A DNA stretch of 64,000 nt from Accumulibacter sp. (GCF_029255285.1 NZ_JAPUVI010000088.1:20429-84428), one strand, 5' to 3'; counted from the first letter of the stretch, positions 35,877 through 46,235 are shown. Notes: generated from the letters alone by a model not told the origin. Translations and numbers: made by a program.

Positions 35877-38240
35877 TCAGTCCTCGGGCTTGAGGCTGTC
35901 GTCGAGTGGCGGCGGCGCTTCCAGTTCGGCTGGCGCGTTCTCCTGGTAGAACACTTCCTCGGCCGGGCCCTTGCCCGGGCTCGGCGAGGTGACCGTCACG
36001 AGGCCCTCGGGGGCTGGGAGAAACGACTCTGGAACGTCCTTCAGTACCTTGGCCATGTAGGCGATCCAGGTCGGCAGAGCGGCCGTGCCGCCAGTTTCGC
36101 CGGCGCCCAGGTTCTTCGGTTGGTCGTAGCCGATCCACGAGCAGCCGACGACCGTCTGCTGGTAGCCACAAAACCAGGCGTCTACATGTTCGTTGGTGGT
36201 TCCCGTCTTGCCAGCGAGGTCCTTTCGCTTGAGTGTCGCCGAGGCACGCGCGGCCGTACCGTAGAGGGTGACGTCGCGCAGCATGCTGTCCATCAGGTAG
36301 GCGTTCCGCGGGTCGATCGCGCGCAGCGTTTCGTCGCCGGCGGTGATGGGTTCGGCCCGCGCCAGCACCTGCCTTTTGTCGTCCTGGATCTCGCTGACGA
36401 TGTACGGCCGAACGCGGTAACCGCCATTGGCGAAAACGGCGTAGGCCGTGACCATTTGCCATGGCGTGACCGATCCCGCACCGAGCGCCATCGTCAAGTA
36501 AGGCGGGTGCCTCTGGGCGTCAAACCCGAAGCGCGTGACGTAGTCCTGCACGAAGCGCACGCCACTCGCTTGGAGAAGGCGAATCGAGACCATGTTCTTT
36601 GACTTCGCCAGCGCGGTGCGCATGCGCATCGGACCTTCGTACTTGCCGTCGTAGTTCTTGGGCTCCCAGGCCTGGCTGCCGGTGATCGCCGAGGGAAAGC
36701 TGATCGGCTCGTCGTTGATGACCGAGGCTGGCGTAAAGCCTTTTTCGAGCGCGCCGGAATAGATGAAAGGCTTGAAACTCGACCCCGGCTGCCGCCATGC
36801 CTGGGTGGCATGGTTGAACTGACTGTGATTGAAATCGAAACCGCCGACCAGCGCACGAATCGCACCGTCACGTGGGTCGGCGGCAATGAAGGCGGCCTCC
36901 GCTTCTGGCATCTGGACGATCCGCCAGCCGTTCTTTTCGTCACTCTGCAGGCGAATGATCGCTCCTCGGCGCAGCCTCTTGTTTGGTGGCGCCTTGTCGT
37001 CGATCATGCGGGCGGCAAACTTCAGACCGTCGCCGCTGATGGTGATGACTTCGCCACCACGCCGGTAGGCTCGAATCTTCTTGTTGTCGGCTTGCAGCAC
37101 GATCGCCGGGTGCAGGTCTTCGGCATCCTGAAAGTCTTGCAGCAACTCGTCGAGGGCGTCGTCCTGCTCGGACTTGATCCCGCTGATATCGACATAGGCC
37201 TCGGCGCCCCGGTAGCCATGCCTGCGGTCGTAGTCCATGACACCACGGCGCAAGGCGGCGTAGGCGGCCTGCTGGTCGTCCTTGAGGATCGTTGTGTAGA
37301 CCCGCAAGCCACGCGTATACACGTCGTCGGGAAAGCGCTCGGCGGCGATCTGGCGCGCCATTTCAGTAACGAACTCGGCGTGTACGGGGAACTCGCTGAC
37401 CTCGCGCTTGATCACCAGCTGTTGCTGCAAGGCGGCTTCGTAGTGTTCGTCGCTGATGTAACCGAGCTCGTTCATGCGGCGCAGCACGTATTGCTGGCGG
37501 AGACGCGCGCGCTTGGGGTTGACCACCGGATTGTAGGCCGAGGGGGCTTTCGGCAGTCCGGCCAGCATGGCGGCCTCGGCGAGTGTCAACTCGGCGAGCG
37601 GCTTGCCGAAATAGGTCTGTGCGGCGGCGGCAAAGCCGTAAGCCCGCTGGCCGAGGAATATCTGGTTGATGTACAGCTCGAGGATCTGGTCCTTGCTGAG
37701 ACTGCTTTCGATCTTGAACGACAGAAGCGCTTCGTAGAGCTTGCGACTGTAGGTTTTTTCCGACGAAAGAAAGAAATTCTTGGCCACCTGCTGCGTAATC
37801 GTCGACGCCCCCTGGCGCTTGCCGCCACCCAGCAGGTTGGCGTGCAGGGCGCGCGCGACACCGAGGGCATCGACCCCGCCATGTTGATAGAAACGTTCGT
37901 CTTCGGCCGCCAGAATCGCCTGTTTCATGATCGGCGGCACGTCTTGGATGTTGACTACGGCGCGCCGCTCTTCCCCGAACTCACCGATCAGATAGCCATC
38001 GGCGGTATAGACGCGCAAGGGCACTTTCGGACGATAGTCGGTCAGAATCTCCAGAGACGGCAGGTTCGGGTAAGTCAGGCTGAGTACCACCGCCGCCAGG
38101 GCAATGGCGATCGCCAGAAGGCCGACGGCAATAACGATCGGATAGAGGAACCAGCGAAGAGCGGTAGGCAACAGGTCGTCCGGCAGAAGAATCAGAATGC
38201 CGGGTATTATATTAGTGCCGCGGCGGAAAGGCGCGAACAT
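35877..38240 (-). CDS. mrcA: penicillin-binding protein 1A, bifunctional peptidoglycan synthase
   Basis: A 787-residue class A PBP: glycan polymerisation plus transpeptidation in the periplasm. One membrane anchor (about residues 29-53); glycosyltransferase domain with AAEDERFYQHGGVD (catalytic Glu about 111), QGASTITQQVAKNFFLS and KIESSLSKDQILELYINQIF; an OB-like insert; transpeptidase domain with SxxK in PGSSFKPFIY (about 488), SKN (about 547) and KTG in GKTGTTNEH (about 675). The start at ATG 38240 gives about 28 residues before the anchor and has no clear ribosome-binding site, so a start a little downstream is possible. It is divergent from pilM, the usual neighbour in proteobacteria. 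Confidence 0.95.
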   Translation of the reverse strand: MFAPFRRGTNIIPGILILLPDDLLPTALRWFLYPIVIAVGLLAIAIALAAVVLSLTYPNLPSLEILTDYRPKVPLRVYTADGYLIGEFGEERRAVVNIQDVPPIMKQAILAAEDERFYQHGGVDALGVARALHANLLGGGKRQGASTITQQVAKNFFLSSEKTYSRKLYEALLSFKIESSLSKDQILELYINQIFLGQRAYGFAAAAQTYFGKPLAELTLAEAAMLAGLPKAPSAYNPVVNPKRARLRQQYVLRRMNELGYISDEHYEAALQQQLVIKREVSEFPVHAEFVTEMARQIAAERFPDDVYTRGLRVYTTILKDDQQAAYAALRRGVMDYDRRHGYRGAEAYVDISGIKSEQDDALDELLQDFQDAEDLHPAIVLQADNKKIRAYRRGGEVITISGDGLKFAARMIDDKAPPNKRLRRGAIIRLQSDEKNGWRIVQMPEAEAAFIAADPRDGAIRALVGGFDFNHSQFNHATQAWRQPGSSFKPFIYSGALEKGFTPASVINDEPISFPSAITGSQAWEPKNYDGKYEGPMRMRTALAKSKNMVSIRLLQASGVRFVQDYVTRFGFDAQRHPPYLTMALGAGSVTPWQMVTAYAVFANGGYRVRPYIVSEIQDDKRQVLARAEPITAGDETLRAIDPRNAYLMDSMLRDVTLYGTAARASATLKRKDLAGKTGTTNEHVDAWFCGYQQTVVGCSWIGYDQPKNLGAGETGGTAALPTWIAYMAKVLKDVPESFLPAPEGLVTVTSPSPGKGPAEEVFYQENAPAELEAPPPLDDSLKPED

Positions 38241-38298
38241 CCCGTGCCGCAGCGCCGTGTAGGCCCACTGTCGACGCCGCGCCTCACTGCCCTGTCAG

Positions 38299-38373
38299 CT
38301 CCGGTTAAGACCGGAGAAATAGCTTTACACGCCGGAAGCTTGTTGCTAGCATCTAAAGTAGAATATCTATAAG
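38299..38373. promoter_or_regulatory. mrcA-pilM divergent promoter region
   Basis: This A/T-rich stretch contains a small perfect hairpin (CTCCGG 38299-38304, CCGGAG 38311-38316, 6-base loop) and, before pilM, TTGCTA (38343-38348) and TATAAG (38368-38373). The 19-base spacing is long, so the exact promoter is uncertain. Confidence 0.35.
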
Positions 38374-38421
38374 CACGCTAACTACAAATTATTGAAGGGT
38401 TTTTTGGCGAGAGGTGGCGAT

Positions 38422-39501
38422 TTGCAGCTGGATTTTTCGATTTTTAATCCAAAGGCGCGCTCGCTGATCGGTCTCGACATCAGCTCGTCATCGGTCAAAA
38501 TGGTCGAGCTGGGTGGTGATGGTAAAGGCGCCTATCGCGTCGAACGTTATGCGATCGAGGTTTTGCCGCGGGACGTCGTCTCGGACGGCAACATCGTCAA
38601 TCTGGAGGCAGCCGCGGAGTCGGTGAAGCGCGCTTGGAAAAAGCTGGCGACATCGACCAGGCATGTCGCCATCGCGCTGCCCGCGTCGCACGTCATCACG
38701 AAGAAGATCATTGTCGCTGCCGGACAGCGCGAGGAGGATCTGGAAGTGCTGGTCGAGTCCGAAGCCAACCAGTACATCCCCTTTGCGCTCGAGGAAGTCA
38801 ATCTCGACTTTCAGGTCGTTGGTCCGGCGCCATCGTCTCCGGACGAGATCGAAGTGCTGATCGCCGCGTCCCGCAAGGAAAAGGTCGAAGATCGGGTCGC
38901 CGTGGCGGAGTCGGCCGGACTCAAGCCGGTCGTGCTTGATGTCGAGTCCTACGCCGTGCTGTCCGCTTTCGAGCTCGTTCAGAAGCAGTTGCCCGATGCC
39001 GGCAAGGGGCAGATCATTGCGCTCGTCGATGTCGGCGCCAACGTCATGAACCTGACCGTACTGCGTAACGAGCAGCAGCTCTACGTGCGCGAGCAGGCGT
39101 TCGGCGGCAATCAACTGACGCAGGATGCCGCCCGTCTGTTCTCGATGACTTTCGAGGAAGCGGAAGGGGAGAAGCGTCGCAACACCTTGCCTGAGAAATA
39201 CGAAACCGAGCTTCTGCGGCCTTTCCTCGAGGCGCTGGCCCTGGAGCTGTCGCGGGCGCTGCAGTTTTTCTTCACGTCCACCCAGTTCAGCCAGATCAAC
39301 CACATCGTCCTGGCCGGCGGCTGCGCGGTGATTCCCGGTGTCGACGAAGTCGTCGCCGGTCGCACGCAGATCAACACGATTATCGCCAACCCGTTTACCG
39401 GTATGGTGCTTTCCGATCGGGTACGTGAAAGAAACCTTCTGGCCGACGCGTCGTCGTTGATGGTGGCCTGCGGCCTGGCGCTGCGGAGGTTCGACGAATG
39501 A
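38422..39501 (+). CDS. pilM: type IV pilus assembly ATPase-like protein PilM
   Basis: A 359-residue cytoplasmic actin-like protein that anchors the PilN-PilO inner-membrane complex to the pilus motor. I choose the TTG at 38422, behind GAGAGGTGG, giving MQLDFSIFNPKARSLIGLDI; an upstream TTG (38392) lacks a ribosome-binding site. The FtsA/actin-type nucleotide fold shows in GLDISSSSVKMVEL, VESEANQYIPFALEEVNLDF, LVDVGANVMNLTVL and HIVLAGGCAVIPGVDEVV. It overlaps pilN by 4 bases and opens the pilMNOPQ operon, needed for pilus extension, twitching and DNA uptake. Confidence 0.95.
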   Translation: MQLDFSIFNPKARSLIGLDISSSSVKMVELGGDGKGAYRVERYAIEVLPRDVVSDGNIVNLEAAAESVKRAWKKLATSTRHVAIALPASHVITKKIIVAAGQREEDLEVLVESEANQYIPFALEEVNLDFQVVGPAPSSPDEIEVLIAASRKEKVEDRVAVAESAGLKPVVLDVESYAVLSAFELVQKQLPDAGKGQIIALVDVGANVMNLTVLRNEQQLYVREQAFGGNQLTQDAARLFSMTFEEAEGEKRRNTLPEKYETELLRPFLEALALELSRALQFFFTSTQFSQINHIVLAGGCAVIPGVDEVVAGRTQINTIIANPFTGMVLSDRVRERNLLADASSLMVACGLALRRFDE

Positions 39502-40067
39502 TACGCATCAATCTCCTGCCGCACCGGGAAGAGAAGCGTCGGGCACGGCGACAGCAGTTCTACGCTTTGCTGGGTCTGATCACGATTCTGGCCGGTCTGC
39601 TGGTTTTTCTCGTTTATTCGATTATTGGCGGCTATATCTCGGCGCAGGACGCCAAGAACGACTTTCTTCAGAAAGAGATCGCCGTTCTCGACAAACAGAT
39701 CGACCAGATCAGGAGGCTCAAGGAGCAGAGCCAGGCCTTGATGGAGCGTAAGCGGGTCATCGAATCCTTGCAGCGTGATCGGGCGGAAGCGGTGCGCCTG
39801 TTGAGCGAACTGGTGAAACAGATGCCGGAAGGCGTGTACGTCCGCTCGCTCAAGCAGGAAGGGCAAAAGATCAGCCTCAACGGCTATGCTCAGTCCAGCG
39901 CTCGCGTTTCGACGCTGATGCGCAACATCGAAGCCTCTCCTTGGCTGGAAAAGCCGCAATTGATCGAAATCAAGGCGGTGACCGTGGATAAGCGCCGCCT
40001 TAACGAATACAGCATGAATGCCTCGATCAAGCGGGCCGCCAATCCGGCGCAGGGAGGAAAAAAATGA
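39498..40067 (+). CDS. pilN: type IV pilus inner-membrane protein PilN
   Basis: A 189-residue protein: conserved cytoplasmic tail MIRINLLPHREEKR, which binds PilM, one membrane helix (about residues 24-48), a coiled-coil (about 55-95, KEIAVLDKQIDQIRRLKEQ) and a ferredoxin-like periplasmic domain (VYVRSLKQEGQKISLNGYAQ). It pairs with PilO to connect the motor to the secretin. It overlaps both neighbours by 4 bases. Confidence 0.96.
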   Translation: MIRINLLPHREEKRRARRQQFYALLGLITILAGLLVFLVYSIIGGYISAQDAKNDFLQKEIAVLDKQIDQIRRLKEQSQALMERKRVIESLQRDRAEAVRLLSELVKQMPEGVYVRSLKQEGQKISLNGYAQSSARVSTLMRNIEASPWLEKPQLIEIKAVTVDKRRLNEYSMNASIKRAANPAQGGKK

Positions 40068-40738
40068 AGGCCGTCGCGCTTCCGTCGATCGATTTCCGGG
40101 CCGTTCTGCGCGATTTCCAGAATCTCAACCCGCGCGATGTCGGCGCCTGGCCCGTGGCGCCCCGGCTGGCTGTCCTGCTTGGTCTGTTTGTGGCGATACT
40201 GCTCGCCGGCTGGTGGTTTGTCTGGCTTGACCAGTGGGACGCGCTGACCAAGAAACAGCAGGCTGAGGAGAGGCTGAGACAGGAGTTCGTGACCAAGAAG
40301 AAGGAAGCGGTCAACCTCGATCTGTATATTCAGCAACTGAACGAGATCGATCGATCGTTCGGCGCGCTCTTGAAACAGCTGCCGAACAAGTCCGAGGTGG
40401 AATCGCTGCTGGTCGAGATCAATCAGGCGGGAATGGGCCGGGGCTTGCAGTTCGAGCTTTTCAAGCCGGGTGCGGAACAGGTGAAGGATTTTTATGCGGA
40501 ACTGCCGATCAACGTGCGGCTGACCGGCAACTACCATGATTTCGGTGCCTTCGCCGGCGACGTCGGCAAGCTGTCGAGGATAGTCACCTTGAACAACATC
40601 TCCATCGCTGCCAATTCGCAGGCCAAGGATGGTAGCCTGGTGATGGATGCCGTCACCAAAACCTTCCGCTATCTGGATGAGGAAGAACTGGCAGCGAAGA
40701 AGAAAGCCGCCCAGGCTGCAAAGGGTGCGAAGAAATGA
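40064..40738 (+). CDS. pilO: type IV pilus inner-membrane protein PilO
   Basis: A 224-residue partner of PilN. A cytoplasmic stretch with RDFQNLNPRDVGAWPVAPRL, one membrane helix (about residues 42-62), a coiled-coil, and the periplasmic domain with LLKQLPNKSEVESLLVEINQ and PINVRLTGNYHDFGAFAGDV, both typical of PilO. A Lys/Ala-rich tail ends the protein. Overlaps pilN and pilP by 4 bases each. Confidence 0.95.
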   Translation: MKAVALPSIDFRAVLRDFQNLNPRDVGAWPVAPRLAVLLGLFVAILLAGWWFVWLDQWDALTKKQQAEERLRQEFVTKKKEAVNLDLYIQQLNEIDRSFGALLKQLPNKSEVESLLVEINQAGMGRGLQFELFKPGAEQVKDFYAELPINVRLTGNYHDFGAFAGDVGKLSRIVTLNNISIAANSQAKDGSLVMDAVTKTFRYLDEEELAAKKKAAQAAKGAKK

Positions 40739-41250
40739 ACAAATTCGCTGTTCTTCTGTGCAGTCTCGTTCTCGTCGCTTGTGGCACGGGCGGCGAGGAT
40801 GAACTGCGGCAATGGATGGCCACCGTTGGGCAAGATACCAAAGGAAAGATCCCGCCGCTACCGGTGGTCGAACCCTACGAGCCCGTTCCCTACGATGTCG
40901 GCGCTTCGATGGATCCTTTCAAGGCGGGCAAGATGGGACCGGACGAGAGTAAGACTGGTGGCGGCTTCCGGCCCGACCTAGACCGACCGAGGGAGCCGCT
41001 CGAGGCCTACCCGCTGGAATCTTTGAAGTACGTGGGCGTGATGACCCGAAAGAAGGCATCGTATGCCATCATTCAGGTCGACGGATCCTTGTACCAAGTC
41101 AAAATCGGGAACTACATGGGACAGAACTTCGGCGTGGTGGTGAGCGTGTCCGATTCCGAGGTGACTCTGCGAGAACTCATCCAGGATTCGGCAGGTGACT
41201 GGGTGGAGCGGACGAGCACCTTGCAGTTGCAGGAGAAGGGAGCGAAGTAG
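40735..41250 (+). CDS. pilP: type IV pilus lipoprotein PilP
   Basis: A 171-residue inner-membrane lipoprotein (lipobox LVAC, C16) with a flexible Pro-rich region (about 35-85) and a C-terminal beta domain (YVGVMTRKKASYAIIQVDGS, then YQVKIGNYMGQNFGVVVSVS) that contacts the periplasmic part of PilQ. Its stop codon is directly followed by the pilQ start. Confidence 0.95.
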   Translation: MNKFAVLLCSLVLVACGTGGEDELRQWMATVGQDTKGKIPPLPVVEPYEPVPYDVGASMDPFKAGKMGPDESKTGGGFRPDLDRPREPLEAYPLESLKYVGVMTRKKASYAIIQVDGSLYQVKIGNYMGQNFGVVVSVSDSEVTLRELIQDSAGDWVERTSTLQLQEKGAK

Positions 41251-43365
41251 ATGAAACAGATCACACAATACCTGCTCGGCCTGATCGGCGGCGTGCTGCT
41301 GGCGTTCGGAACGGCCAGTGCCCAGGATGCCAGATCCAATTCGATCGAATCGATGGCTGTCGTGCAACAGGGCCATGTCCTCAACGTCAAGCTGACGTTC
41401 AAGGAGCCGTTGAAAGCGCTGCCCCCAGCCTTCAGCGTCGCTAAGCCGCCGCGCATTGCGCTCGATTTCGCCAATACGACGAATGGCCTGGGCCGCTCGA
41501 GCCAGGCGTACAACGAGGGCGACCTGAAGAGCGCCAACATCGTGCAGGCCGAAGATCGGACGCGTGTGGTGCTGAACCTGCACAAGGCGATGACCTACGA
41601 AGCGTCGATCGACGGCAACACCCTCGTATTGGCCCTGCTGCCGAGTCGGGCTGTCGAAGGTGTCGTGCCGGTGGAACACTTTGCGAAAGCGCTTCCCTCG
41701 GCGCAGGGTGTGAACAGCATCCGTGACATCGGCTTCCGGCGCGGCAAGGACGGTGAAGCGCGGATCACGGTAGACCTCAGCGATTCCAATGCCGGCATCG
41801 ATATCCGCCAGCAGGGATCGACGCTGGTGGTGGACTTCGCCAAGGTGGTTCTGCCGGACAGTTTGCGCAAGCGGCTCGACGTCGCCGACTTCGCCACCCC
41901 CGTGCAGACCGTGACGACGACGGTGAAGGGTGACAACGTGCGCATGACGATCGTTCCGCGCGGTCTGTGGGAGCACAACGCTTATCAGAGCGACACCCAG
42001 TTCGTCGTCGAAGTCAAGCCGGTCGTCGAGAACCCGAACAAGCTCATTCAGGGGACGCGCGGCGGTTATCAGGGCGAGAAATTGTCGCTCAACTTCCAGA
42101 ATGTCGACGTGCGTCGCTTGTTGCAGGTGATCGGCGAGTTCACCGGCATGAACATGGTCATCAGCGATTCGGTGAGTGGCGCGATCACGCTGATTCTCAA
42201 GGACGTGCCGTGGGACCAGGCGCTCGACATCATCATGCAGCAGAAGGGCCTGGACATGCGCAAGAATGGCAACGTCATCCTGATTGCGCCGCGTGACGAG
42301 ATTGCCACCAAGGAAAAGCTCGAGTTCGAGTCGAAGCTGCAGATCAGTGACCTCGAGCCCTTGCAGACCGAGAGCTTCCAGTTGAGTTATATCCGGGCCG
42401 AGGACATGCACAAGCTGTTCGACAACCCCACTCAGCGAATGCTTTCGAAGCGCGGCAGCGCCGTCCTGGAGCCGCGCTCGAACATGGTCATCGTGAAGGA
42501 TACGCCGAGTCGTCTCGACGAGCTTCGTCACATTATTACCAAAGTCGATGTGGCGGCACGACAGGTCATGATCGAGGCCCGGATCGTCGAGGCTGGCGAC
42601 AGTTTTGCCAAGAACCTGGGTATCCGCCTGGGCTGGAACCAGCGCCAGGGTTACGCTTTCGGCGGCCAAGGTTTCGGCGGGAACGCCATGGCTGGAGCGA
42701 GAGTCAATACGCCGGGCTTCTATACCGGGCAGATCCGGGACATCCCGAACTTCAATACCGATGCCTTGAACGTCAATTTGCCGGCGACGCCGCGCACCGG
42801 TAACGCCGGATTGTTCTCGCTGGTGCTCTACAACAGCGCACTGACCCAGTTTCTGAACACCGAGATCTCCGCGCTGGAAGCCGATGGCCGTGGCAAGGTG
42901 ATTTCCAGTCCGCGCGTGATGACGGCCAACAACATCGAGGCGCTCATCGAGCAGGGGGTCGAAATCCCGTATCAGCAGGCGACGAGTTCAGGGGCGACCA
43001 GCATCTCGTTCAAGAAGGCCGTCCTGTCGTTGAAGGTCACGCCGCAGATCACACCCGACGGCAACGTGACGATGAAGGTCGAGGTCAACAAGGACACGCC
43101 CAACACCCGCTTGAATACGGGCGCCGGCGTGGCGATCGACAACAAGCACGTGAAGACCGAGGTGCTGGTCGAGAACGGCGGAACGGTGGTCATCGGCGGG
43201 ATATACACCCAGGAAGTGCGCAACAACACGCAGCGTATTCCCTTCTTTGGCGATCTCCCCTACATTGGCTGGCTCTTCAAGAGCCGGGAATGGATCGACG
43301 ACAAGCAGGAACTGTTGATCTTCATCACCCCGCGCATCGTCGCCGAAGGTCTCGCCGTACGCTGA
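41251..43365 (+). CDS. pilQ: type IV pilus secretin PilQ
   Basis: The outer-membrane ring through which the pilus emerges; 704 residues. Signal peptide (residues 1-24), two AMIN domains (about 30-120 and 150-245) that bind peptidoglycan, an STN/N0 domain (LSLNFQNVDVRRLLQVIGEF, about 275), an N1 domain (QTESFQLSYIRAEDMHKLF) and the secretin core (about 465-700) with VISSPRVMTANNIEALIEQG, VEIPYQ and the signature VVIGGIYTQE... DLPYIGWLFKSR. After the stop, an inverted repeat (GCGCCGG 43372-43378, CCGGCGC 43390-43396) lies before aroK but has no uridine run. Confidence 0.96.
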   Translation: MKQITQYLLGLIGGVLLAFGTASAQDARSNSIESMAVVQQGHVLNVKLTFKEPLKALPPAFSVAKPPRIALDFANTTNGLGRSSQAYNEGDLKSANIVQAEDRTRVVLNLHKAMTYEASIDGNTLVLALLPSRAVEGVVPVEHFAKALPSAQGVNSIRDIGFRRGKDGEARITVDLSDSNAGIDIRQQGSTLVVDFAKVVLPDSLRKRLDVADFATPVQTVTTTVKGDNVRMTIVPRGLWEHNAYQSDTQFVVEVKPVVENPNKLIQGTRGGYQGEKLSLNFQNVDVRRLLQVIGEFTGMNMVISDSVSGAITLILKDVPWDQALDIIMQQKGLDMRKNGNVILIAPRDEIATKEKLEFESKLQISDLEPLQTESFQLSYIRAEDMHKLFDNPTQRMLSKRGSAVLEPRSNMVIVKDTPSRLDELRHIITKVDVAARQVMIEARIVEAGDSFAKNLGIRLGWNQRQGYAFGGQGFGGNAMAGARVNTPGFYTGQIRDIPNFNTDALNVNLPATPRTGNAGLFSLVLYNSALTQFLNTEISALEADGRGKVISSPRVMTANNIEALIEQGVEIPYQQATSSGATSISFKKAVLSLKVTPQITPDGNVTMKVEVNKDTPNTRLNTGAGVAIDNKHVKTEVLVENGGTVVIGGIYTQEVRNNTQRIPFFGDLPYIGWLFKSREWIDDKQELLIFITPRIVAEGLAVR

Positions 43366-43451
43366 TCGTCCGCGCCGGTGTGGCAAAAGCCGGCGCTGCT
43401 CGGCTTTGTCGTGCCGGCGGGATGCCCTTGCCGCTGCGTTAGAATGGGGCC

Positions 43452-43988
43452 GTGAGAATCGAGCACGACAAACGCAACGTCTATCTGGTCGGCCTGATGG
43501 GCGCCGGGAAGACTACACTGGGTAAGGCGCTGGCCAGGCGGCTGTCTTACGGTTTCCTCGACGCCGATCGCGAAATCGAAATCCGCACCGGCGTCAGCCT
43601 GCCGACGATCTTCGAAATCGAAGGCGAAGAAGGTTTTCGTCGACGCGAGGCGCAACTCATTGCCGAACTGGTCAAGCTCAAAGGCCAGGTTGTGGCCACC
43701 GGGGGAGGCGCCGTCCTGCGCCCAGAAAACCGGGAGAACCTCAAAAACAGTGGTCTGGTCATCTATCTCGACGTTCCGCTGCAGACACTTTGCGAACGTA
43801 CACGGCACGACAAGAATCGGCCGCTTCTGCAGGTCAGCGACCCCCTGCAGAAGTTGAGCGAGCTGCACACGCAAAGAGACCGGCTCTATCGCGAAGTGGC
43901 GGACCTGGTAATCAGCGGCAGCCGAATCACCGCGCAGTCTGTCCTCAACCAAATGATCAGGGGAACGGGGGAAGCATGGAAACGCTGA
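43452..43988 (+). CDS. aroK: shikimate kinase
   Basis: Phosphorylates shikimate in aromatic amino-acid synthesis; cytoplasmic. 178 residues from GTG 43452. Walker [16 protein letters not shown] (about 15-29), shikimate-binding [33 protein letters not shown] and the lid [11 protein letters not shown] are all present. A TAGAAT at 43440-43445 sits only 7 bases before the GTG, hinting at a very short leader, although no -35 matches. It overlaps aroB by 13 bases. Confidence 0.96.
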   Translation: MRIEHDKRNVYLVGLMGAGKTTLGKALARRLSYGFLDADREIEIRTGVSLPTIFEIEGEEGFRRREAQLIAELVKLKGQVVATGGGAVLRPENRENLKNSGLVIYLDVPLQTLCERTRHDKNRPLLQVSDPLQKLSELHTQRDRLYREVADLVISGSRITAQSVLNQMIRGTGEAWKR

Positions 43989-45064
43989 TGGTCGCGCTGG
44001 GGAATCGTTCGTATCCGATCCAGGTCGGTCGCTCCGTGCTGGGGCGCTACGAATTGCTCGAACCGTTTCTGCGTCAGCCGAAAGCGGTGATTGTCACCAA
44101 CGCCACGGTGGCGCCGCTCTATCTGCAGCGTTTGGCCAAGCCCTTGCGCGACGCCGGGACGGACGTCGCCGAGGTCGTTCTGCCCGACGGCGAGCAGTAC
44201 AAGGACTGGCCTACGTTGAACTCGATATTCGATGTTCTTCTCGAGCGACGCTGCGAGCGCTCGACTACGCTGATTGCTCTCGGTGGCGGCGTCGTTGGCG
44301 ACATCACTGGTTTTGCCGCCGCCTGTTTTCAGCGCGGCATGCCATTCATCCAGGTGCCGACCACCTTGCTTGCGCAGGTTGATTCATCGGTTGGCGGCAA
44401 GACGGCGATCAACCACCCGCTTGGTAAAAACATGATCGGCGCTTTCCACCAGCCGCAACTCGTCCTGGCCGACACCGACACGCTGACCACGCTGCCTGAT
44501 CGCGAATTGCGGGCGGGACTGGCCGAGGTGATCAAGTACGGCCTGATCCGGGACCTGCCTTTTCTCGAATGGCTCGAGCTCAAGCTCGACGACCTGCTGT
44601 CTCGGGATCCGACGGCTCTGGCCGAAGCGATCTGCCGTTCTTGCCGAAACAAGGCCGAAGTGGTCGCCGCCGACGAACGCGAGAGTGGCGAACGGGCTTT
44701 GCTGAATCTCGGCCACACCTTCGGGCATGCGATCGAAACCGGCATGGGCTATGGCCAATGGTTGCATGGCGAAGCGGTCGCTTCCGGCACGATGATGGCG
44801 GCGCAGATCTCGTGGCAGCTTGGCTGGCTCAGCGAAAAGGACATCGAGCGAATCGAGCGCCTGTTTCGACGTGCCCGCTTGCCGGTCTGCGGACCGGCAC
44901 TTGATGTCGGCCGCTATCTGGAGTTGATGCAGAACGACAAGAAGGTGCGGGATGGCAAGCTCCGCTTGGTCCTCCTGAAACGGCTTGGGGAGGCCGTCGT
45001 TTCCGACGAGGTCGAGCTGGTGGACATCCGGCGCGCCATTCTGGCGCGTAGCGCGCATGCCTGA
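43976..45064 (+). CDS. aroB: 3-dehydroquinate synthase
   Basis: Second step of the shikimate pathway, NAD- and Zn-dependent; 362 residues from ATG 43976, behind GGGGGAAG. Visible motifs: [59 protein letters not shown], the metal-binding Glu and His residues in [23 protein letters not shown] and LHGEAVASG. Translationally coupled to aroK (13-base overlap) and to dgt (8-base overlap). Confidence 0.97.
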   Translation: METLMVALGNRSYPIQVGRSVLGRYELLEPFLRQPKAVIVTNATVAPLYLQRLAKPLRDAGTDVAEVVLPDGEQYKDWPTLNSIFDVLLERRCERSTTLIALGGGVVGDITGFAAACFQRGMPFIQVPTTLLAQVDSSVGGKTAINHPLGKNMIGAFHQPQLVLADTDTLTTLPDRELRAGLAEVIKYGLIRDLPFLEWLELKLDDLLSRDPTALAEAICRSCRNKAEVVAADERESGERALLNLGHTFGHAIETGMGYGQWLHGEAVASGTMMAAQISWQLGWLSEKDIERIERLFRRARLPVCGPALDVGRYLELMQNDKKVRDGKLRLVLLKRLGEAVVSDEVELVDIRRAILARSAHA

Positions 45065-46214
45065 GGCGGCTTGCGCAACTTACGCCGTCTCGGAGGCCAA
45101 TTCACGCGGGCGCCGCTATCCCGATACCGCGCCCGCGTACCGCGACGAGTTCCAGCGCGACCGCGATCGCATCGTACATTCGACGGCTTTCAGGCGCCTC
45201 GAGTACAAGACCCAGGTATTCGTCAATCATGAAGGCGACCTGTTTCGCACGCGCTTGACGCACAGCCTCGAGGTGGCCCAGATCGCGCGTGCCCTGCGAG
45301 TCAACGAAGACCTGGTCGAAGCCATAGCGCTCGCGCACGATCTTGGCCACACGCCCTTCGGCCATGCCGGGCAGGACGCGCTGAACGAATGTCTGCGTGA
45401 ACACGGCGGTTTCGAACACAATTTGTAGAGTCTGCGCACGGTTGACCTGCTCGAAGAGCGCTACGCCGCGTTTCCCGGCCTGAACCTCTGTTTCGAAACC
45501 AGAGAAGGAATCGTCAAGCATTGTTCCCTGGACAACGCCCGCCAGCTCGGCGACTTGGGTGAAGGTTTTCTCAGCCGGAAGCAGCCCTCCCTCGAGGCGC
45601 AGATCTGCAATCCGGCCGATGAAATCGCCTACAACAATCACGATGTCGACGATGGCTTGCGGGCCGGCCTGATCACGCTCGAACAACTCGCGGAGCTTGA
45701 CCTGTTTGCCCGTCACATGGCCGAGGTGCGCCGCGCCTATCCCGAGTTGGGCGGGCGCCACCTGGTTCACGAGACGGTGCGACGGCTGATCAATACGCTG
45801 GTCTGCGACCTCATCGAGACGACAGCGGGCAGGCTTTCTCGTCAGTCACCGGCGAGCCTCGACGAAGTGCACGCGGCGCCGCCTCTGGTTGCGTTTTCGG
45901 ACGACTTGCGGGCGGCGCAGCGCCACGTGAAGCGCTTCCTGCGCACCCATCTTTATGAGCACTATCAGGCCATGCGAATGGCCAGCAAGGCCCGGCGCAT
46001 CGTCGGCGACCTGTTTGCCGCTTTCGCCTCCGATCCGCGCCTGTTGCCACCGCAGTATCAGGCCGCCAGCGCGGGCGATCAGGTGCGCAAAGTGGCCGAC
46101 TACATTGCTGGCATGACCGACCGCTACGCGATCAAGGAACATCGGCGCCTGTTTGCGATCGACGGAGTTAAATTACCGCCGGCTTTGGCGCCGGCTGGCG
46201 GTCAAAACAAATAA
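45057..46214 (+). pseudogene. dgt: dGTP triphosphohydrolase-like (HD domain) gene interrupted by an amber codon
   Basis: The frame from ATG 45057 to 46214 (385 residues) is a full-length dGTPase-like protein except for TAG at 45426-45428, where homologues have Gln (GGFEHNLQSLR; here GGFEHNL-stop-SLR). A single CAG-to-TAG change explains it. Everything else is intact: [48 protein letters not shown] (HD metal site) before the stop, and EIAYNNHDVDDGL, HLYEHYQAMRM and MTDRYAIKEHRRLF after it. Without suppression the product is 123 residues and lacks part of the metal site. The undamaged remainder suggests a recent mutation or a sequencing error. It overlaps aroB by 8 bases. Confidence 0.9.
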
Positions 46215-46235
46215 AACAAATCGACCGCGCCCTGC

